Shown piece after piece: positions 32,861 to 45,081 of a stretch of DNA of 64,000 nucleotides; the stretch's first letter is position 1; every line of letters starts with the position of its first letter. Location of the stretch: assembly GCA_963854835.1 (NCBI GenBank), contig OY978527.1:24882057-24946056 (forward strand), in the 5' to 3' direction. The DNA is from Megamerina dolium (taxonomy: Eukaryota; Arthropoda; Insecta; Diptera; Megamerinidae). The translations under genes and the position numbers were made by a program. The notes beneath the pieces are model-generated. The model did not search any database, had not been told where the DNA came from, and worked only from the letters and a program-made list of their open reading frames with translations.

Positions 32861-35800
32861 CACTCTACGGCTGCTACGGACAACCATGCCGTCTTCCTGG
32901 TGGAAGAGGACGTGGATATAGCCATTGTCCAGGAATCCTGGGTGCGGGGCACCGAGATCAAAGGGTTTCCGGGGAAAAACTACAACGTGCTCTATAAACG
33001 GATCCAAGGTAGGCCTACATCATGTATTGTAGCAAAAAAACACCTAAAAATTTTTCTAACCCCATTGTACAGTTGACAGGATGTAACGGTTGCTGACGTA
33101 GTAACTGACGGCGTCACACTACGGGTCGCATCGGTATACATGGCACACGAAAAACTTGCGCCGCCTGAAGAGGTTAGCAGACTAGCGCAAGAAAGAGGTG
33201 ACAGGACCCTTCCTCTTAGGTGCTACGCCAATACCAGGCACGCATTATGGAGCAGCTCCGAGACTAATGAAAGAGGTGAGTCTTTGTTTAACTTTTTATT
33301 AAACACAAATTTAGTAGTATGCAACAGAGGTGACACCCCACCTTTCACCTTTCCAAGCTAGGAGCAGTATGATGGATGGGCGGAAGTGTTTGATGTCGCT
33401 TTATTATCAGATAGTGATGTGATAGGGGTTAAAAATGGGGAATCTTCAGCAAAAACTCCTTCTCGGATAAGAGCTGGATACTCTACGATTTGGATCTTAA
33501 GGTAGACCCACCCTTGACACATCGTAATCCCCATAGAACTGACTGGGCACGGTTTGAAAATTTAGTTAGAAATAGAATAGCAGGGGCTCCCATTCATAGA
33601 ATAACATCCATTGATTCACTAAACAGTAGGGTCGAAACATTAGCAAAAGCTTTTGGTACGGCCTTTAAAATGTCGTGCCCACTAAAATATAGCAAAAAAA
33701 ACCTTCCCCCTGGTGGAGCCAGGAACTGTCGGAACTAAGGAAGAAAGCAAGAGCAGATTACAACATTAGCTACTCCACTGGTAATTGGCAATTGTACAAA
33801 GAAAGCCGGCGGCTGAACAAGAAAGCTATTAGGAGCGCCAAAAAGTAGGGCTGGAGAGAATTCTGCTCGTCTGTTGAATCTACCAAAGATTCAACAAGAC
33901 TAAGCCGTATCTTGTCCAAAGACCATTAGAGTGCTTCTTGAATTAGGAAGCAAGATGGAACTTGAGCGGAAACGGCAGAAGAATCCTTAGAATTACTCTT
34001 AAATACACATTTCCGGGATGCAGTCAAAACGAAAGCGGAGGTAGTATGACCGAGCGGCGCTCTTACGAGTCACTGCATCACACAAATGAAATAGTAACCA
34101 ACGAAAAAATTCCATGGGCTATTAAAAGTTTTTCACCCTTGAAGTCACCAGGTCCGGACGGGATCATGCCCAAAATGTTACAGGCAAGATTGGACTGTGT
34201 GCTCCCGTGGCTGGTGCAAATCTTTAAAGCGTGTCTGAAAATGAAATATGTACCTACTAGCTGGAGGCTAGTAAAGGTGGTCTTCATACCAAAGGTTGGC
34301 AAGAGAGGACAGGAATCAGCGAAGGATTTCAGACCCATCAGTCTAACCTCTTTCGTGTTAAAGACGTTTGAAAGGCTTCTGGATATATAATTAAGGAATT
34401 CTCTGGAGAATTCCATTATGTTTACTGCCCAACATGCATACCGAAAGAATAAGTCGACAGAAACGGCTCTCCATGAGGTAGTGCAAGCAATAGAGGGATT
34501 TCTGGACAACAAACAATACACCATGGCTACCTTCTTGGACATAGAGGGTGCATTCAACAATGTTAGCACAGAATCTATCAAACGGTCATTGATAGAAATG
34601 AGGGTGGACAACTGCGTTATAGATTGGATCATTTCTACGCTAGTGACTAGGGTCATAAGTGCTAACATGGGCAATATCTCAATAATAAAGGTAGTCAAAA
34701 GGGGAACCCCACAAGGGGGGGGTGGTTGATTTCCCCTCTTCTTTGGCTATGCGTAATAAACAACATACTAATAAAACTGAATAGAGGGGGTGTCAAAGCG
34801 GTGGAGTATGCCGATGATGTGGTGTTAATGGTGTCAGGACTGTGCCCTAGCGCGATCAGTGGGATCACGCAAAGGGCATTAGAAAAGATCAGCTCTTGGG
34901 CTATCAGGTGTGGCCTAAGGTTGAATCCGGATAAAACAGAACTGATGCTTTTCACCAACAGATTCAAAATACCCAAATTTGACTTGCCTAAATTAAACCA
35001 TCAAACCTTAACTCTTTCTTCCAATGCTAAATACTTGGGAATTATCTTGGACTCCAAGCTTAGCTGGAGGTTAAATACTGAAAACCGAGTAAAGAAGGCT
35101 TGAATTCCCCTCTATCCTGCAAAAGAGTAATTGGTAGGAAATGGGGTCTCCAACCAAAACTTACTTTATGGTTGTACAAAGCGGTTGTACGCCCAATCTT
35201 ATCGTATAGCTCGGTTGTTTGGTGGAAAGCCTTGGATAAGGCCTACACCACTAATAAACTTAGCAGTATACAAAGGTCAGCATGTGCAGCGGTAGTCGGA
35301 GCTATAAAGTCGTGTCCCGGGGATGCTCTTAACGTTCTGACACACATACTCCCTATTGATCTACACATCAAGAAAACGGCAACCATGACCGCAGTGAGGC
35401 TAAAGGAAGCAGGTCACTGGAAGAATAGAACCTACGGACATGAATGCATACTAACTAGAGAAACGCAATACATGTCTGACAGCACAGACTACATTATCCC
35501 GAAGATGAATTTCTATAGAAATTTCACGGTAGTTTTTCCTTCGAGGAAGGATTGGACTACGGGATGTCTGTTAAACAGCTTCGACACCACAATCTACACG
35601 GACGGCTCCAAAATGGATTGTGGCGTAAGGGCAGGAATATATTCCGAGAGATTAAAAGTGGACAAGTCTGTGCGCCTCCCCAACCTCTCTAGCGTATTCC
35701 AGGCAGAAGTGTTTGCAATCGGGGAAGCTTGTAGGATACTAATCGCAAACTTCAGATTCAAGTTCAATATAGCTATAATATCGGACAGCCAAGCTGCAAT

Positions 35801-36423
35801 TCAGGCCTTGAACTCAGCAGTCTTATCCTCCTTCCTAGTGAAACAAAGTAGAAGTAGTCTCAATACACTCAGCGAACGGCAAAACGTTTCATTGATCTGG
35901 GTTCCGGGACACCGGAACATAGAAGGAAACGAAAAAGCCGACGAACTGGCAAGAAGCTGATCTGCAGTGCAAAAGGCTCTTGCAGAACCGGTGTTCATAC
36001 CGCTGAGTGTAGTTAAATAACCATCAACACAAAATATCTACAAATAGCGGATTGTAGGTGGAAAACTCTTACGAAATGTAAGACTAGTAGGACACTTTGG
36101 CCTACACACACTCCTAAACAACCAACACTACTGATAAACAGAAATCGAAAATCGATATCTCTAGACTGACGGCAGTCATTACTGGCTTCTGTCTCATCGG
36201 AGAACAGGAGGCCAAAATGGGGATGTCCCACAACGATTTCTGTCATATTTGTAACCAAGTGGAAGAAAAGGAAACGCTCTTCCACTTCCTTTGTAAATGC
36301 CCTGCCCTTTGGAAGCAGAGAATTAACACCCTGGGCAAACCACTCTTCAACAACATTGAGGAGTTGGCGGAAATAAACATCAACAACCTCCTAAGGTTTC
36401 TAAATAGCACGAACTGGATTTAA
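32830..36423 (+). pseudogene. K2 ORF2: endonuclease, RT, RNase H
   Basis: Endonuclease segments include DVDIAIVQESWVRGTEIKGF (about 32920) and LRVASVYMAHEKLAPPEEV. RT segments are SPLKSPGPDGIMPKML (34140), FRPISLTSFVLKTFERLL, AYRKNKSTETALHEV, motif A FLDIEGAFNNV, RGTPQGG, and the active site VEYADDVVLM (34800). RNase H is at 35590-35960: IYTDGSKMDCG (Asp), FQAEVFAIGEA (Glu), ISDSQAAIQAL (Asp) and WVPGHRNIEGNEKADELA. The closing motif CHICNQVEEKETLFHFLCKC starts at about 36238. Breaks include a G-run frameshift at about 34718-34730 and a shift at about 35100. Catalytic residues of RT and RNase H survive, so the damage is mostly indels and stops. Confidence 0.88.
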
Positions 36424-36689
36424 CCGTGCTGCCCACACAAACAATCTAACGAACAGTTGGAAGCGAGGATGTGGTAACAAAACTGTGCGTAAGCGCTATT
36501 TGGACTCATGGATGAGTCACCACTTCAACCAACCAACCATATCATTGACCTCTGACTTCGAGCACGTATAGGTACCATCAGGTTTCAGAATAGAGTCCAG
36601 TCTGGCAGTTCGATCCTTTTGAAGCCTAGACGTTATTTTCTGAGCAGCGATCTCATTACAAAAATCTCTATAAGAGTCCAGTTAAGAGG

Positions 36690-38960
36690 TCATCACTGTC
36701 ATCACATCAACTACTGATAGTAGTTGTGACAGTCAGCTTCAGCATTTTTGGCCAGTAGAGTTATTTTCAACTTATTTTTTAGCTCATTTATCGAGTCATC
36801 ATGCCAAGAAACTACAAGAAAGTCACTGAAAACCCACGAAAATCAGCTTCAAGTGACGATGATTTGTTGGAAATGCTCAAGACAGTGAAAATCGATAAAC
36901 GAAAGCCGTTTGAAGTTTCAAAAGCCCATGAATATCCACAAGCCAGTTTGTACCGCCTTTTAAATGAATACGACAAACAAATGGGAAAAGATGATATCGC
37001 CGAAGAGAAAATGCAGAAGTTTTTTCAATACCGCAAAAAATACGGTGGTCAAACGGTTCGTTAATTTTTATTATTTTTTAGTGTGTTTTTGATTAACCAA
37101 ATATTTTCTTTTGTTTTGTTTTCAAGTTTTTTCGGCGTTGCAAAAAAACGGTTTGATACATTATATTTTGACTGCCAGCAAATTGAACTACTGTTTATCC
37201 ATCAATGAGCTGAGAACCATGGCATTCGAATTCGGACAGAAGGAAAAAATAAACAAGGATGTTTTGGAAAAATGGAATGGAATGGCCAGTAAGGACTGGT
37301 ATTATGGCTTCATGAAAAGACACACACAAATCTCGCTTCGAACACCAAAACAAATCAGCCTTCAACGAGTCAGAGGATTCAACAAGGAAAGTGTAAACGA
37401 ATTCCATACTCAACTTGGTGAACTTTATGATGAATTTAAATTTCCGCGTGAAAGGATTTGAAACATGGATGAAACGGGTTTTCCAACTGTCCCAACCCAT
37501 GTCCAAAAATTGTTGGCCGAAAAAGGTGTGAAACGCGTTGGGCAAATGTCATCCGCCGAACGTGGAACGAATGTTTCCGTTGCGCTAGCAGTTAATGCCG
37601 CTGGTCAATTCATTCCAGCCTTTTATATTTTCCCCAAAGCGAACATGCTAAAAACATTCATGATGCTCGCAGAAGGCGACGAAGAGCACGCGAATAAAAA
37701 TGGATACATGCAAATGGCTGAATTTTTAAAATTCATGAAACATTTCCAAAAACACTCGCATGCCAGCAAAGAATCACCAACTCTTCTGCTGCTGGATAAT
37801 CACACTTCCCACTTATAGATTGAATCAATCGATTTTGCTATTGAGCATGGCATCGACATGTTGACTTTTCCGCCCCATTGCACCCATAAATTGCAACGTT
37901 TGGACGTTGGGATTATCGGTCAGGTTAAGTCTCGTTATGTGAAAAGCATGATGCATGGATGAAATCGCACGGTGGACAGAAATTTTGTTTGGAGCATGTT
38001 GCACCAACAGTAGAACAGTGTTTGGATGAACGTCCCACACCAGCAGTCATAAAATCTGTATTCGAAAGATCCGGCATTTACGAAATGAACCCACATAAGT
38101 TCACCGATAGCGATTATTTTGCGGCACAAAAAATTGTTGAAGCTGTAGCTAGAGCTTCGATGAAAGAAGAAGAACTAGTAGACGGTGGACTTGATCGTTG
38201 TCTGTTGGTTTTGGATGAAGATATTCCGGCTGGATCCGATACAGAACTTAAGAAGCACCATCGACTTCGAGCATGATTTCAAATTTAAATGAATCTGGCC
38301 CAGTCAGAATTGTTGGCCAAAAGAAATCCAATCGTGGAAGACAACCCATGAAAAGTGCCGTTCTGACTTCACCATTGACACGTGATGCGATTAAGGGGGC
38401 TGCTGACAAACGCGCCAACAAAAAGCGCAAAGCAGAGGAACCGGCAAAAAAAACACAGGCCAAGAAAGAAGCAGCCAAGGCAAAAAATCCAAAGAAGAAG
38501 ATGTCATCCGATGAAGAGGAAGAAGATCGTGATTTTTGCCTAGTTTGCAAAGAATTGTTGCTGAAAAAGATGACCAAATTCAATACGATCCATTGCGACA
38601 CATGCGACCGTCCATTCCACCAGAAATGCGTCACCTTCTCTGGCTATTACCGATGCGACACTTGCGATGATGATTAAGAAACAAATCGGAACCATTTTTT
38701 TAAAAACCTCATTTTTCAAGGCCATTTCATTGGGGTCAACTTATTTTTTTAAATAATCATCCTAAAAGTATTATTCAACCTTGTTTTTGTCTACAATAAA
38801 CAAATAAAGTGTTTGCTATGAAATTTTCTAGCATTTTAAGTGATCGAAAATCGTCGATCTCTCACTTTTCGTTTGGATGATAATCTAGCTGACAAAGAAA
38901 GGTCAGATTGATCTGAAATTTTTACCCACTGTAGCTACCGTGATGACACGACATGACTGG
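36690..38960 (+). mobile_element. pogo/Tigger-like DNA transposon remnant
   Basis: Built around the broken transposase at 36801-38677. Exact ends are not fixed; no convincing terminal inverted repeat pair was seen. A hairpin, CAACTACT-GAT-AGTAGTTG, lies at about 36706-36724 near the left side, inside the longer arms CTGTCA and TGACAG. The left boundary abuts LINE K1. Confidence 0.65.
36801..38677 (+). pseudogene. Tigger/jerky-like transposase with C-terminal PHD finger
   Basis: MPRNYKKVTENPRKSASSDD begins a Psq-like helix-turn-helix region. KDWYYGFMKRHTQISLRTPK belongs to the CENP-B-type DNA-binding part. The DDE core has NMDETGFPTVPT (first Asp, about 37465), LLLLDNHTSHL (second Asp, 37785-37818) and FPPHCTHKLQRLDVG (third Asp, about 37870-37915). 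A basic, Lys/Ala-rich linker leads to a zinc-binding end, CLVCKELL...CDTCDRPFHQKCVTFSGYYRCDTC (38540-38670), a PHD-like finger. Breaks: a stop or shift near 37056-37110 (possibly an eroded intron), TGA at 37459-37461, TAG at 37816-37818, and a shift near 37960. The full catalytic triad can be read but not as one protein. Confidence 0.82.
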
Positions 38961-39061
38961 ACTGTCATTTTTGAAAAAAAAAAACAATTTTGGTACTATA
39001 AAAAATTCCGGAAAAAAACTCTTCAACTCACCCCTTACTGAATATATATATATATATATTC

Positions 39062-41520
39062 ATATGTATTCAGTGTGTCTTTTCTTTTTAATCGACGATG
39101 CCCCATGCTCAGCAACAATTGCCTAGCAAGGGGATTCGGATGATTGTGTAATTTTTGAATGTAGCTTCTGTAGGATATTGCAACTTCCTCAGAAATTGTG
39201 GGTACAATTAAATCTCGATGGATGTTAACGTTCCTCATATACCAAGGCGCGTTTACAATATTTCGCAGACACTTGGATTGTATTCGCTGCAATTTTTCGA
39301 TATTTGAGGGAGATGCGGTGCCCCAAAGCTGAATACCACAAGTCCAGATTGGCTTCAGGATTGCTTTATATAATAGCACTTTGTATTCGAGATTCAACTT
39401 TGACCTTTTGTGTGACAGCCACCATAACCGATTAATTTTAAGCTTGATCTGAGTTTTCTTTGCCTCTATGTGATTTTTCCAGGTCAGCCTTCTGTCCAGG
39501 TGAATACCCAAGTACTTTGTTGAGGAACATTGTGGAACTGATTGGCCATTAATTTTAAGTGGGGGACATGTATCTAGCCTTAGCGTGAAGGTTACATGTA
39601 CGCTCTTTGATTCATTGACTTTTATCCGCCATTTTGCTAACCAGATTTCGAGAGAATCGACATGAGTCTGCAAGAGTTTAGTAGCTTCTATGGGGTTAGA
39701 GCGAGAGCACAATATTGCCGTATCATCAGCAAAGGTCGATATGAATGTATAGTTATTGTTGGGCATATCTGAAGTGTATAAGAGATACAGGAAGGGGCCC
39801 AAAACGCTTCCTTGAGGAACGCCAGCGTGAATATCCAATGGATTTGTTGTGTAATCCTTGTGATGTACGAGAACTTGTCTTTTCGTGAGGTAGCTACAAA
39901 TCAATGAAGAGACATTTGCAGGCAATAATAGTTTCAGTTTGTAAATAAGGCCATCGTGCCATACTTTATCGAAAGTTTGAGTGATATCAAGAAAGACAGC
40001 TGAGCAATACTTTTTTTCTTCAATAGTGTTCCTTATCAGAGTTACAATGCGGTGGACTTGTTCTATTGTGCCGTGCTGTTTTCTAAATCCAAACTGATGT
40101 TGAGGAATCAGTTGGTTGAGATTAATAAATGGAGTTATATTCATGACAAGTAGCTTTTCGAATACTTTAGAGAGTAGAGGCAGAAGGCTGGTTTTGCTAT
40201 CATAATGATTTTTGAAGTTTTCCAGCATTTGGGATGGTGTTTAATACGAAGGATAGCATTGAAAATGTGCATGAGATGAATTACTGAAGCCGGAGGTAGC
40301 TCTTTTATCATTTTACCGGTAATCTTATCTGGACCAGGTGATTTTTTTGGATTTAAATTTTTATAAATTGCTTTGAATATGTCCTTTTTTTAATTTTGAG
40401 CGTTATTGAGCAAGGTTGAGAAGTTAATTTTGTTAATGAGGGCTGTGAAGAGGGTGGATAGGGTGTAAACACACTTTTTAGGTGGTCTGTAAAAGCCAAA
40501 CCCTTCTCACAGTTGCTTCTAGCCCAATTACCGTCACTGAAACGGATGGGGGAATCAGTGAGAATTGGCCGATTTGCGTTTTTTGCTGATTTTCACAAAG
40601 AGTAGTCTGACGCTTCACCAGGTGTTAATTTGGCTATGTGCTATTCTAACTCTTTCTTGTTTTTATTTTTTAAGGCTTGCTTTAACTTTCGAGTGCAGTG
40701 CTGTAGCTGTGTTTTCAGATTCGGTGATCTAAATTCTTGCCATTGCTTTCGGAGTCTTCTTTTCTGTCTTACTAGCAATTCAATGTCAGCTGATGTGTAT
40801 GGGCTATAGTTTGATTGCTTGCATACCCTTGTACAGGTGGCTGAGCTGAGAGCCAATGAGAGCAGCTGGTTGAATCTTTCGAGTGCTGAGTCTACATCGT
40901 GTCCTTTTTTTAATACAGTACTTAGAGGAAGATGGGAATTTATATATTTCTTAAATTTCAACCAGTCTATTTTCTTTCTAACGCAATTGCCTTGGGGGCT
41001 TGGTGATTTTATAGATATTACCGTGGGTGATTACACTCTGTAGAGATATTTTTCATCTGCAAACCTTTGGCGACTCCAAAGTCTATGAGATCGGGTATCT
41101 TCCTCTTGTCCGTCGGCCAATACGTCTGTTGACCATTTGAAATAATATCGTAGCCGTGTATCTTGGGGGACAGTATATCGCAGATATTACTAGCTTAGAG
41201 ATGTATTCTTCCAGACATATAGATGTTGCTTGCAAGTAGACTCTACTGAAATCTTCGAGAACATGATGTTTTATTCTGCTTTTTATCAATATGGCAGTTC
41301 CTCCGCGTGCCTTACCATGCGGATGATTTGTGGTGTACAGTTTGAAATATGGTATTTGGTAGCAATTTTTGTCAGTGAAATGGGTCTCAGATATCATCAT
41401 TATGTCGATTTGGCTGGATTCAAGGAATTGAATTAGCTCCAAACGGTGCTGGCTTAAGCCGTTGGCGTTCCAGTGGCATATCTTGAGACAACTCAAGATC
41501 ATCATTTCTTGCATCATTGT
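39062..41520 (-). pseudogene. J3 ORF2, deleted and frameshifted
   Basis: The C-terminal frame (40228-39035) runs from the RT fingers (LLPLLSKVFEKLL) through HQFGFRKQHGTIEQV, FLDITQTFDKVWH (motif A Asp present, Ala to Thr nearby), AGVPQGSVLGP and FADDTAIL to the terminal RLKRKDTLN. Upstream, 40961-40641 holds the linker. 41571-41083 holds the endonuclease start (CHWNANGLSQ, SETHF) but runs into a deletion that removes the GDFNAKH motif. The endonuclease is therefore dead, while the RT domain is among the best preserved. Confidence 0.88.
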
Positions 41521-41624
41521 TTGCATTGAGTTCATGAATTGGTTCATATTCTGAATTAATGTTTGAAGCAAATGTTCAAGGGCACTTGGCTGTTGGGTGG
41601 GCAGTGAGTGCTTCTGCTCATTAT

Positions 41625-42845
41625 TTACATTGCATTATATTGGTGTGGGTTTTGTTTTAACACACTAGCGTATGAATTGGTTTGATTCTTGTTTGGGATT
41701 GCAAAGAAGAATTGTGTTGCATCAATATTTTGTCTCTTACTTGAGTTGGCTATCTGAGTTTGCTCAACTGGTTTTAGAGGTTGATTGCTAGCGGAGAAAT
41801 TTAGCTTTAGGGTTGTATATACTGGGCAACCTCTATAATTTGCGGTGTGATTACCCCCACAATTGCTGCATTTTTTCATGCTAGCATCGCCTTTAGACTT
41901 TGGGCATATGTTTGATGTATGGAGATCTCCAGAAATCACACAAACAGCTGGCAGGGTACAATATGTCTTAGTATGTCCATATTCTTGGCAGTTGCTGCAC
42001 TGAGGAGGTCCAGTTCTCTTATGGGGTTCTTCGATTGTGATTTTGCGATGCAATAAATATCGAATTTTATATATGGGGTGTACTTCACCCTTTTTTAGGG
42101 GTTTTGTTTCAGGCTGAAGCTCAATGCGATATAACGGTTGAGGTATATTGCTCTTGTTGAGAATGTTGAATACTGTTTTGGCTTGAAACCCTTCTTCCTG
42201 AAGGGCAAGATTGATTTCGTTAAAATCAACGTTGGGTTCGACGCCTTTGAGTACAACGATTAAGCCCTTATTACTTTTTAGCTGATATGTGTAGTAATTC
42301 TTTTTTCCAGCATCAAATTCCGCAATTACTTTGCGATAATGAGTTTCACTGTAGATTTGCACTTTCGTTTCCTCAATTTGGCCTTTGCGAATAGGAACAA
42401 CATGGAAATTCTTTGGTCCTATAAGACTTGTAATTCTAGAAATCAACTTATCTGAGTTGCGTTCTCTTAAGTAAATGGGTGGGGGTTTGAAATTTTTCTT
42501 GGAGATAATATTTTCGTCACTTTCATCACCTGAAAGCAGAGCGTATCTATTTTCCGAACTAATAGGGGCAGTGTTCTGCTTTTGAATTTTTGTTGAATTC
42601 AATTGTTTTGAATTTTAGGGACTTCTTTTTCGCTTTACTACAGTAATATAGCGATCAATTCCAGTTTGAACAGCAACTGATTCTTTATTAGTCATCGCAC
42701 TAGTTGCTTTGACTACTGGGTTATGCATTTCAGTAGAAAGGCCGTTATTTGTTTGCTTTGATGTTGTAGCTGTTGGTGTTACAGCAGGAGAAGCGCATTG
42801 TACACTCCACGGTATAGAGAGAGATAGTATATCACGAGAGAACAA
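41625..42845 (-). pseudogene. J3 ORF1, Gag-like with three zinc knuckles
   Basis: ORF1 proteins of Jockey LINEs bind element RNA. One phase runs from 42845 to 41625 with a single TAA at 42615-42617 (after KRKRSP). The C-terminal half carries three Cys-His knuckles: CSNCQEYGHTKTYC, CVISGDLHTSNIC (second Cys of the first pair replaced) and CSNCGGNHTANYRGC. A 1-nt gain just before the end (HQYNAM instead of HQQSNVNN in J2) truncates it. The displaced tail is fused in frame to the endonuclease start. Further upstream coding (43042-42900, ICNHPSKPPPISVLSNKSVD) is in another phase. Confidence 0.85.
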
Positions 42846-43065
42846 ATTATTTTTTTGTCTGTATTTGTTGTTGTTGCAAAATTAGATATAGTATTAGAGT
42901 GAGGAATATGTGCAGGTAAAAGATTTGCACTGTTACTTTCACTTGTGCAGTGTGTATCAACTGATTTGTTTGATAATACACTTATCGGGGGGGGTTTGCT
43001 CGGGTGATTGCAAATCATTTTTTCGATGCAAAACACGTCCACTATTATTTTTCAATATTAATCCA

Positions 43066-43212
43066 CAATTTAAATTTGGTTGTCTTACGTTGAATAGTTC
43101 GTAAGTTATAGCGGTTTAAATTTTCGCAACTTTGTATGGTAGCCCCATTAAGAAGTGGGCGTGGCATGTTGATTTTTTGCCAGATTATTTGGTACTACCC
43201 TTTTAACCTAAG
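43066..43212. repeat. Dispersed repeat, second copy
   Basis: Matches 15240-15420: ACGTTGAATAGTTCGTAAGT, then AACTTTGTATGGTAGCCCC, AAGAAGTGGGCGTGGCATG and CTAAGTATTA. Both copies are followed or flanked by (TA)n sequence. Confidence 0.75.
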
Positions 43213-43323
<111 letters not shown>

Positions 43324-43457
43324 AGTGTAAACAAAAGTATGTTCTCGTACGTATTTTTTCATATTTTGTGCACCACGAAACTATCGAGTTAAAAAATGGG
43401 CGTGTTCGGAATGAAAAACCAAACCTATCTTCCATAGAAAAATATGCTTTAAATATA

Positions 43458-45081
43458 CAGTCAGGGACTAAAGTTTAAATACACCCCACAAATCTTAATT
43501 TTAACTCGTATAAAGCATTGCTGCGAAAATCTAAGTAAGCAGTTTTTTTACAGTCTATCAGTAAGCAAACACAATAACAAAAAATTTGTATTTGTCGCAT
43601 AGATAACTGTAAATTCATCAAAAACTCAAAAAATACGCTGGACAAAAGTTTAAATACAATACAAGAAAACACGTGTTTTTGCAATTTCTTTGGAAAAGTA
43701 CCGTTATATTTTTTTTGCTTTCTACACTTACGCATATTTATTCAGTATTATTAGTGATTTCATCGTTGTCGGTAGACTTGAAAGCAAAATAATGGGCAAA
43801 GGAAAACAAATAGAGTCTGGTGTTAAAGATTTAATAATTAAACACTTTAAAGAAAGCAAATCCTACCGTGATATAGGAAAAATTTTGAATTTGTCCTGTG
43901 CAAGTGTGCAAAACGTAATAAGAAAATATAAAACTTACAAAACAGTGGAAAATAGGCCCAGAACTGGTCGACCAAAAAAACTTTCTCGCCGAGATGTAAA
44001 CCTTATCCTAAGAGAAGTGGCCAAAATCCAAAAATAAGTGCGCCAAAGTTAGCCGGTAGTATTGCTGCGGTGTCAGGCAAACATGTTCACCCAAAAACCG
44101 TACAAAGAGCTTTACGGTATAACGGCTATCGAAGCAGAGTTCCACGTAAAAAACCGCTTATTTCTGGAAAAAATCGTCTTCCAAACTTCGTCTGGATTTT
44201 GCAAACAAGTACAAGGATATGGATGAGGACTTTTGGCGAAGAGTCTTATTCACAGATGAATCTAAATTTAATATTTTTGGCAGCGATGGTCGCGCAAAAA
44301 TTTGGCGCAAGCCCGGCACAGCACTTCAAACCAAAAATTGAATACCAACCGTTAAACATGGGGGCGGTAGTGTGATGGTTTGGGGAGCAATTGCAGCAGC
44401 TGGCGTGGGACACTTGGCTTTTATCGATGGAATAATGGACAAACACGTGTATAAAAGTATATTGGAACAAAATTTGCAGCCTTCTGTGGATAGCTTGGGT
44501 CTGGGAAGAAGTCGGATATTTCAACAAGACAACGACCCTAAGCATACCGCGCATTTGGTGAAGGACTGGTTGCTGTATTATGCTCCACGTCAGCTCTGTA
44601 GTCCTCCCCAATCACCGGACTTAAACCCAATTGAACACGTTTGGGAATTATTGGACCGAAAAATCAATCGCGCAGCTTTAAAGAACAAAGAATCCCTTAA
44701 AGAGGCTCTGAAAAAGGCCTGGTCAGAAATCAGCACATCCGAAACAGAAAATTTGGTTCTGTCTATGCCACGTCGTCTGCAGGCATTCATTGAAGCTCAA
44801 GGCGGACCTACCAAATATTAATTTAAGTTTAACGTTTTTTAATTAAGCTAAAATCAGCTAAAGAAAGAAAAGTTTGTATTGTATTTAAACTTTTGTCCCA
44901 TGTATTTTTTTAGTTTTTGATGAATTTTAAGTTATCTATGAAAAAAAGTGAATTGTTTTGGTTTTCGATATTGGTCATTATTCAACTAAAAATAAACTGC
45001 ATACTTACATTTGTTTTAAAATGCTTTATTTTTATTTAAAGCGATGTTTTATGGGTGTAATTAAACTTTAGTCCCTGACTG
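43458..45081 (+). mobile_element. Tc1-like element C, complete ends
   Basis: 1624 bp between TA dinucleotides (43456-43457 and 45082-45083). The outer ends are CAGTCAGGGACTAAAGTTTA and its inverse. The inner copies of AAAGTTTAAATAC lie at about 43645 and, inverted, up to 44893. Offsets are 175 bp on the left and 176 bp on the right. This is the third IR/DR-type Tc1 element of the window, with unrelated terminal sequence. Confidence 0.93.
43792..44821 (+). pseudogene. Tc1-like transposase C, broken
   Basis: It starts at the ATG at 43792 (MGKGKQIESGVKDLIIKHFK); the longer upstream frame lies in the inverted repeat. A helix-turn-helix (YRDIGKILNLSCASVQNVIR) and a GRPKK hook are clear. The frame breaks near 44030. 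The next part reads VHPKTVQRALRYNGYRSRVP with another shift near 44180, then FTDESKFNIFGSDG (first Asp) in a third phase. A TGA at 44339 precedes VKHGGGSVMVWGAIAAAGVG. The last frame, to 44821, has FQQDNDPKHTAH (second Asp), SPDLNPIEHVWELLD (Glu), and ends in GGPTKY. The catalytic residues are preserved but scattered over frames. Confidence 0.9.

Larger units (their letters stand above)
31187..36539 (+). mobile_element. Complete LOA/I-type LINE (K2)
   Basis: A 5.35-kb LINE with an 8-bp target duplication (TATCATTG) and a 3' tail made of AACC repeats (about 36526-36538). It has about 700 bp of 5' leader, ORF1, and an ORF2 with endonuclease, RT and RNase H. Both ORFs carry several stops and frameshifts. 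The combination of RNase H and ORF1 style suggests the LOA or a neighbouring I-group clade; the exact clade is uncertain without a tree. Confidence 0.88.
29690..36690 (-). mobile_element. RNase-H-type LINE (K1), interrupted by K2
   Basis: Minus-strand LOA/I-group-like LINE remnant in two parts, 36690-36548 and 31178-29690. The complete LINE K2 (31187-36539) sits between them, flanked by TATCATTG at 31179-31186 and 36540-36547. The 5' part encodes the endonuclease-RT linker (DSYRDFCNEIAAQKITSRLQ, then LDSILKPDGTYTCSK). The 3' part encodes the end of RT, RNase H and the terminal Cys-His motif. Most of RT is missing, so K1 already carried an internal deletion. Confidence 0.82.
39061..43050 (-). 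mobile_element. Jockey-like LINE (copy J3), longest copy
   Basis: Minus-strand sibling of J2, retaining ORF1. The 3' end is replaced by a short TA run at 39042-39060, so the poly(A) tail is lost. Relative to J2 it has a deletion at about 40190 (roughly 40 bp, between CTG repeats), one of roughly 150 bp in the endonuclease at about 41155-41160, and one at about 41500 removing the ORF1 stop region. The 5' side ends near 43050, where the dispersed repeat begins. Confidence 0.88.

Noticed and set aside
36690..38960. Terminal inverted repeats of the Tigger-like element
   Set aside because: Sequence near 38925-38970 has GTCATCAC-like pieces, but no alignment long enough to define paired ends.
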